Shown here piece after piece: positions 7,654-10,758 of a stretch of DNA of 10,758 nt. The notes under the pieces are model-generated. The model worked only from the letters and a program-made list of their open reading frames with translations, was not told where the DNA came from and did no database searches. A program made the position numbers and the translations under genes. The number at the start of each line of letters is the position of its first letter. Position 1 is the first letter of the stretch. Location: positions 1-10,758 of the forward strand of contig DGQS01000209.1 of assembly GCA_002389785.1 (NCBI GenBank), read 5' to 3'. The stretch comes from Bacteroidetes bacterium UBA4408 (GTDB taxonomy: Bacteria; Bacteroidota; Bacteroidia; UBA4408).

Positions 7654-7731
7654 TGCTCTGGAGTTTGTTGGTAGATACAAACAAAGAAAGCAAATTATTC
7701 TTAAGACTTTAATTTCCACTTTAGAACTTTA

Positions 7732-7750
7732 AATTTTGCTTTGCAAAATT
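7732..7750. promoter_or_regulatory. Palindrome overlapping the cargo operon promoter, candidate operator
   Basis: AATTTTGC (7732-7739) and GCAAAATT (7743-7750) form a perfect 8-bp inverted repeat around TTT. Its right arm overlaps the -7 box of the minus-strand promoter, and the whole palindrome covers the predicted transcription start. A dimeric protein bound here would block initiation. The regulator is unknown; one of the cargo proteins (the basic 71-aa protein or the RexA-like protein) is an obvious candidate. Confidence 0.5.
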
Positions 7751-7774
7751 ATATAATAAAACAACTATTTCAAA
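7744..7774 (-). promoter_or_regulatory. Promoter of the two-gene cargo operon
   Basis: The minus strand has TTTG (7774-7771), a 19-bp spacer and TAATTTTG (7751-7744), a perfect TAnnTTTG. It lies in the 150-bp divergent region between the cargo operon and the transposase gene. Transcription should start near 7740, about 20 nt before the GTG at 7719 and 85 nt before the ATG at 7653. Confidence 0.6.
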
Positions 7775-7849
7775 ATATTTTTATATGCTGAATAACAGAT
7801 AGTTAAAATTCATACTGATATTTTATGCTTAGCGGTAAGAATATATATT

Positions 7850-7857
7850 TATATTTG
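7850..7857 (+). promoter_or_regulatory. -7 box of the transposase promoter
   Basis: TATATTTG is a perfect TAnnTTTG match 21 bp before the transposase ATG at 7879, giving a leader of about 15 nt. The -33 region (around 7825-7831) has no good TTG, which suggests a weak promoter, as expected for a transposase. Confidence 0.45.
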
Positions 7858-7878
7858 TATCAACAAACAACAAAAGCG

Positions 7879-8712
7879 ATGAATAAATTACCATTAGAAA
7901 AGCGAGTACAGATTGTAAACTTACTTGTTGAAGGAAACAGCCTGAGAGCAATTTCCCGCATAACTGGATGCTCAATAAACACAGTAAGCAAGATGCTTGT
8001 GGATATTGGAAAGGCTTGCCAAATCTTCCATGATGAAAAGGTAATTGACGTGAAATCTAAACGCATTCAATGCGATGAAATTTGGAGTTTCGTTTACGCA
8101 AAAGAAAAGAACGTACCAACCGAAATGGAAAACAAGGGAGCTGGCGATGTTTGGACTTGGGTAGGCTTAGACGCTGACACAAAGCTTGTGGTTTCGTATT
8201 TCGTTGGTAACAGAGATGCAGAGAGCGCAAATATTTTTATGCAAGATGTAGCGGGGAGATTAACAAGCCGTGTGCAACTTACAACGGATGGTTATAGAAC
8301 CTACATTGATGCTGTTGATACTGCTTTCGGTGCTGATGTGGATTATGCTATGCTTGTAAAAATTTACGGTTCTGAAACAGGAAATACAGGCAACGAAAGA
8401 AAATATAGCCCTGTTGAATGTTTGGGTGCAAAGAAAAACGTAGTTAGCGGAAACCCTGTCAAGGAACACGTTTCTACAAGTTATGTAGAGCGTCAAAACC
8501 TAACAATGAGAATGCACATGAGAAGATTTACAAGACTTACCAATGCTTTCAGCAAAAAGTTAGAAAACCATTGCTACGCTATTGCCTTACATTTTGTGTA
8601 TTACAACTTTTGTAAAATTCACAAAACTTTGCGTGTAACACCAGCGATGGAAGCAGGGTTAACAAATGATGTAATGGAAATTTCCGATATTGTAGCGTTA
8701 CTTGATAAATAA
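7879..8712 (+). CDS. IS1-family transposase (single ORF, DDE)
   Basis: A 277-aa cut/copy-and-paste recombinase acting on the element's ends. A helix-turn-helix at about 21-45 (SLRAISRITGCSINTVSKML) should bind the inverted repeats. The catalytic triad matches IS1 InsB block by block: Asp66 in CDEIWSFV (DEQWGYV in IS1), Asp137 in LTTDGYRTY (MTDGWPLY) and Glu204 in YVERQNLTMRMHMRRFTRL (RIERHNLNLRQHLARL). A conserved ENHCYAIALHFVYYNF helix follows. Unlike IS1 itself, which needs a frameshift to join InsA and InsB, this enzyme is encoded by one uninterrupted frame. I chose ATG at 7879 (MNKLPLEKR), the family N-terminus, over an upstream ATG at 7825 that would precede the likely promoter. The stop codon is three bases from the right inverted repeat. 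All catalytic residues are present, so it is probably active. Confidence 0.95.
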   Translation: MNKLPLEKRVQIVNLLVEGNSLRAISRITGCSINTVSKMLVDIGKACQIFHDEKVIDVKSKRIQCDEIWSFVYAKEKNVPTEMENKGAGDVWTWVGLDADTKLVVSYFVGNRDAESANIFMQDVAGRLTSRVQLTTDGYRTYIDAVDTAFGADVDYAMLVKIYGSETGNTGNERKYSPVECLGAKKNVVSGNPVKEHVSTSYVERQNLTMRMHMRRFTRLTNAFSKKLENHCYAIALHFVYYNFCKIHKTLRVTPAMEAGLTNDVMEISDIVALLDK

Positions 8713-8715
8713 AAA

Positions 8716-8733
8716 TCAAACTGAGACACTACC
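8716..8733. repeat. Right terminal inverted repeat
   Basis: TCAAACTGAGACACTACC is the exact reverse complement of the left end (6076-6093). It begins just after the transposase stop codon. Confidence 0.95.
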
Positions 8734-8741
8734 GAAGCATG
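8734..8741. repeat. Target-site duplication, right copy
   Basis: GAAGCATG, identical to 6068-6075, abuts the right inverted repeat and confirms both element boundaries. Confidence 0.95.
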
Positions 8742-8747
8742 CACTCA

Positions 8748-8776
8748 TTGGCAGATGCAATTTTTTATTACTTTAG
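8748..8776 (+). promoter_or_regulatory. Candidate promoter of the ftsX operon
   Basis: TTG (8748-8750), an 18-bp spacer and TACTTTAG (8769-8776, one mismatch from TAnnTTTG) lie between the element and ftsX, giving a leader of about 25 nt before the ATG at 8806. The -33 box begins only 6 bp beyond the right target duplication, so the core promoter escaped the insertion but upstream control sites may have been moved. Confidence 0.45.
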
Positions 8777-8805
8777 CGCAAATTTAAAATCAGCTTCATA
8801 GTTTA

Positions 8806-9684
8806 ATGTCAAGGAAAGAAGAAAAGTACGCCTTAAGAAAATTAAAATCCTCCTATTTGTCAACTGTTATCAGCGTTTCGCTGGTGTTGTTTATGTTGGG
8901 ATTGTTGGGATTGATTTTATTGCATACCAAAAAACTTTCTGACTATGTGAAGGAAAATATTGGATTAACAGTAGTTTTAAAAGATTCGATCAGAGAGGCC
9001 GATATTAACCAGTTTCAAAAATCGCTTGATGCTACGCACTATGTAAAATCAACAGAATTTGTAAACAAAGAGCAAGCTGCGGCAACTTTGAAACAAGATT
9101 TGGGCGAAGATTTTATTCAATTTTTAGGATATAATCCATTGTTGTCGAGCATTGATGTTCATTTGAAAGCAGATTTTGCGAATTCAGATAGTTTGCGTTG
9201 GATTGAAAAGGAAATCACAAAAAATGTGAATGTGAAGGAGATTTATTATCAAAAATCGTTGGTTGATTTAGTGAACGAAAATGTAAAGAAAATAGGTCTT
9301 ATAATTTTGGTATTCTCCTCACTTTTGCTGGTTATTTCCATTGCACTTATAAATAATTCTATACGGCTTTCAATTTACAGCAAACGCTTTATCATTCGAA
9401 CGATGCAGTTAGTTGGTGCAACACAAGGTTTTATTCGTAGGCCCTTTGTATTTAGTGGGATTCCCCATGGTATTTATGGAGCTTTAATAGCAATTGCCTT
9501 ACTAATAGGAATTATTTATTGGGCGCAAAGCGAAATTCCTGAATTAATCGTATTGCAGGATGTTGATTTATTTGCTTCATTATTTGGAATCGTGCTATTT
9601 TTGGGCATCTTTATTACCTGGATATGTACTTACTTTGCAGTGAGAAAATATTTACGGTTAAAAACCGATGATTTGTATTATTAA
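8806..9684 (+). CDS. ftsX: Cell division protein FtsX
   Basis: FtsX is the membrane subunit of the ABC-type complex FtsEX, which couples ATP hydrolysis by FtsE to activation of peptidoglycan hydrolases at the division site. The 292-aa protein shows the FtsX layout. There is a cytosolic N-terminus, membrane helix 1 at about 20-40, and a large extracytoplasmic domain (42-160) with the VVLKDSIREADINQFQKSL start typical of the family. Three more helices follow at about 163-185, 219-240 and 256-279. The cytosolic loop MQLVGATQGFIRRPFVFSG (200-218) is the hallmark FtsX segment before helix 3. ftsE is not next to it, as is common in Bacteroidota. It is the first gene of a plus-strand operon, 31 bp before the DUF3098 gene. 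Confidence 0.95.
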   Translation: MSRKEEKYALRKLKSSYLSTVISVSLVLFMLGLLGLILLHTKKLSDYVKENIGLTVVLKDSIREADINQFQKSLDATHYVKSTEFVNKEQAAATLKQDLGEDFIQFLGYNPLLSSIDVHLKADFANSDSLRWIEKEITKNVNVKEIYYQKSLVDLVNENVKKIGLIILVFSSLLLVISIALINNSIRLSIYSKRFIIRTMQLVGATQGFIRRPFVFSGIPHGIYGALIAIALLIGIIYWAQSEIPELIVLQDVDLFASLFGIVLFLGIFITWICTYFAVRKYLRLKTDDLYY

Positions 9685-9715
9685 TTTTTGAAAACACAGT
9701 AATAAGTAGAACACA

Positions 9716-9991
9716 ATGAGTAAAGATAAAAAATCAACTGCAGCTGCAGCCCCTGTTCACAAAGGAAAAAAGGAAGGATTTGCTTTTGGTCCTGAAAATT
9801 ACAAACTCATGATTATCGGATTAATTGTACTTTTTAGCGGTTATTTATTAATGGTAGGAGGCGGTTCAGATGACCCAGCTGTTTTTAATCCCGAAATTTT
9901 TAGTTTCCGACGAATCACTTTAGCACCTATTGTAATTTTAGTAGGCTTCGTGATAGTTTTGATTTCTATCATGAAAAAATCAAAATCATAG
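9716..9991 (+). CDS. DUF3098 family small membrane protein
   Basis: A 91-aa protein with a lysine-rich N-terminus, FAFGPENYK at 22-30 and two predicted membrane helices at about 29-47 and 67-87. They are joined by a short loop containing GGGSDDPAVFNPEIFSF. The lead-in FGxENYKLMxIG, the GGGSDDP loop and the RRITLAP segment are characteristic of DUF3098, a Bacteroidota family of unknown function found between ftsX and uppP. That position suggests a role in the cell envelope or division, by context only. It is cotranscribed with ftsX (31-bp gap) and uppP (53-bp gap). Confidence 0.9.
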   Translation: MSKDKKSTAAAAPVHKGKKEGFAFGPENYKLMIIGLIVLFSGYLLMVGGGSDDPAVFNPEIFSFRRITLAPIVILVGFVIVLISIMKKSKS

Positions 9992-10044
9992 ACTTTTGAA
10001 AGTCTTGCCATTCCTGCTAATAAAGCCGGTATAATTCAAACAAC

Positions 10045-10758
10045 ATGACCCTAGTTCAAGCAATACTCCTTGCTATTTTAGAAGGAATTACTGAGTTTTT
10101 GCCTATTTCGTCTACCGGTCACATGATTGTGGCTTCTTCTATAATGGGAATTGCTTCCGATGATTTTACAAAGTTGTTTACCATAGCAATTCAATTGGGT
10201 GCAATACTTTCGGTGGTTGTGTTGTACTACAAAAAGTTTATTCAGTCGTTTGATTTTTACAAGAAATTACTCATCGCATTTATACCTGCAGCAGTTATCG
10301 GCAAATTGCTCAACGATTATATTGATGCAATGTTGGAAAACGTGGTAGTAGTTGCGATAAGTTTACTTTTAGGTGGTGTTATATTACTATTTGTTGACAA
10401 ATGGTTTCAAAAATCTGCAGAAAAAGGTGAAGAAATTCCTTCGGATGCAAGTGCTTTAAAAATTGGATTGTTTCAATGCATCGCTATGATACCCGGAGGA
10501 TCGCGTTCTGCAGCTAGCATAATTGGAGGACTTACTCAAAATCTTTCACGCAAAGCAGCTGCCGAATTTTCATTCTTTTTAGCTGTTCCTACAATGTTTG
10601 CAGCTACTGTTTATAAACTTTATAAGTATTTTAAAGATGGCGCAGTGTTGAATGCGGCGCAAATTAATTTATTTGTATTGGGAAATTGTGTAGCTTTTAT
10701 CGTAGCCTTATTGGCAATCAAAGGATTTATAGGATTCTTAAACAAAAATGGTTTTAAG
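10045..10758 (+). CDS. uppP: Undecaprenyl-diphosphate phosphatase (3' end outside window)
   Basis: UppP (BacA) is an integral membrane enzyme that removes a phosphate from undecaprenyl pyrophosphate and so recycles the lipid carrier for peptidoglycan and other wall polymers. Overproduction confers bacitracin resistance in known cases. The first 238 codons are present, of about 260-270 in the family, and the frame is open to the window edge. Catalytic motifs are [14 protein letters not shown] at 13-26 (Glu13 and Glu17 of the (E/Q)xxxE motif, then His26) and PGGSRS at 150-155 (Arg154), where many family members have PGTSRS. Multiple hydrophobic helices fill the rest. It is the third gene of the ftsX operon. 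The ATG follows the DUF3098 stop by 53 bp. Confidence 0.96.
   Translation, partial: MTLVQAILLAILEGITEFLPISSTGHMIVASSIMGIASDDFTKLFTIAIQLGAILSVVVLYYKKFIQSFDFYKKLLIAFIPAAVIGKLLNDYIDAMLENVVVVAISLLLGGVILLFVDKWFQKSAEKGEEIPSDASALKIGLFQCIAMIPGGSRSAASIIGGLTQNLSRKAAAEFSFFLAVPTMFAATVYKLYKYFKDGAVLNAAQINLFVLGNCVAFIVALLAIKGFIGFLNKNGFK

Larger units (their letters stand above)
6076..8733 (+). mobile_element. IS1-family element carrying three cargo genes
   Basis: A complete 2,658-bp element bounded by perfect 18-bp inverted repeats beginning GGTAGTG, which fits the IS1-family end pattern GGnnnTG. It has an 8-bp target duplication. From left to right it holds a small basic protein gene (plus strand), a two-gene operon on the minus strand (membrane protein and its partner), a divergent promoter region and a single-ORF transposase. 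Classic IS1 is under 1 kb and encodes only its transposase, so about two thirds of this element is cargo unrelated to transposition. Family knowledge: a subgroup of IS1-like elements (ISMhu11 type) with larger sizes has been described; I cannot confirm membership. All reading frames are intact. It sits between leuS and ftsX. Confidence 0.93.

Noticed and set aside
6076..8733. Assigning the element to the IS1595 family, which also carries cargo and has GG-type ends and 8-bp duplications
   Set aside because: The transposase motifs (DEIWSFV, TTDGYRTY, YVERQNLTMRM) line up with IS1 InsB block by block, and the catalytic glutamate context is IS1-like.
9990..10005. AGACTTT-TG-AAAGTCT hairpin at the end of the DUF3098 gene as a terminator
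   Set aside because: The stem is weak, the loop has only two bases, no U-run follows, and uppP continues in the same operon.

Overview
The window is an AT-rich stretch of a Bacteroidota chromosome. Three things point there: the ftsX / DUF3098 / uppP gene order, the Bacteroidota-style proteins (MetF beginning MKVTEHI, LeuRS with a large insertion, a secreted DUF3108 protein), and several promoters that fit the Bacteroidota pattern TTTG-N(17-19)-TAnnTTTG rather than a classic -35/-10. Genus and species cannot be read from the sequence.

Left part (1-6075), all on the minus strand. Read in the direction of transcription, the order is leuS (leucyl-tRNA synthetase), a secreted DUF3108 protein, a tryptophan 2,3-dioxygenase, metF (methylenetetrahydrofolate reductase) and the 5' end of a tRNA-Leu gene cut by the window edge. 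These are housekeeping or metabolic genes. Gaps of 80-100 bp and several gene-proximal promoter matches suggest separate transcription units. A perfect 18-bp palindrome abuts the dioxygenase promoter.

Middle part (6068-8741). A complete transposable element of 2,658 bp (6076-8733) lies between the divergent promoters of leuS and ftsX. It has perfect 18-bp terminal inverted repeats starting GGTAGTG and is flanked by a perfect 8-bp target duplication, GAAGCATG. Its transposase is a single-ORF IS1-family DDE enzyme at the right end. The other two thirds is cargo: a small basic protein (plus strand) and, on the minus strand, two genes coupled by an ATGA overlap. The first of these encodes a ~275-aa soluble protein and the second a 158-aa protein with four predicted membrane segments. 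Sizes, order and topology resemble the phage-lambda exclusion pair RexA/RexB, so the leading hypothesis is that this IS carries a membrane-acting defence (abortive infection) module. Homology is not shown here. A palindrome overlaps the start of the two-gene operon.

Right part (8742-10758), plus strand: ftsX (division / cell-wall hydrolase control), a small DUF3098 membrane protein and the first 238 codons of uppP (undecaprenyl-pyrophosphate phosphatase), a cell-envelope operon running off the window. The element entered without removing the core promoter of either flanking gene. Joining its flanks back together gives an interrupted 8-bp inverted repeat at the insertion point.
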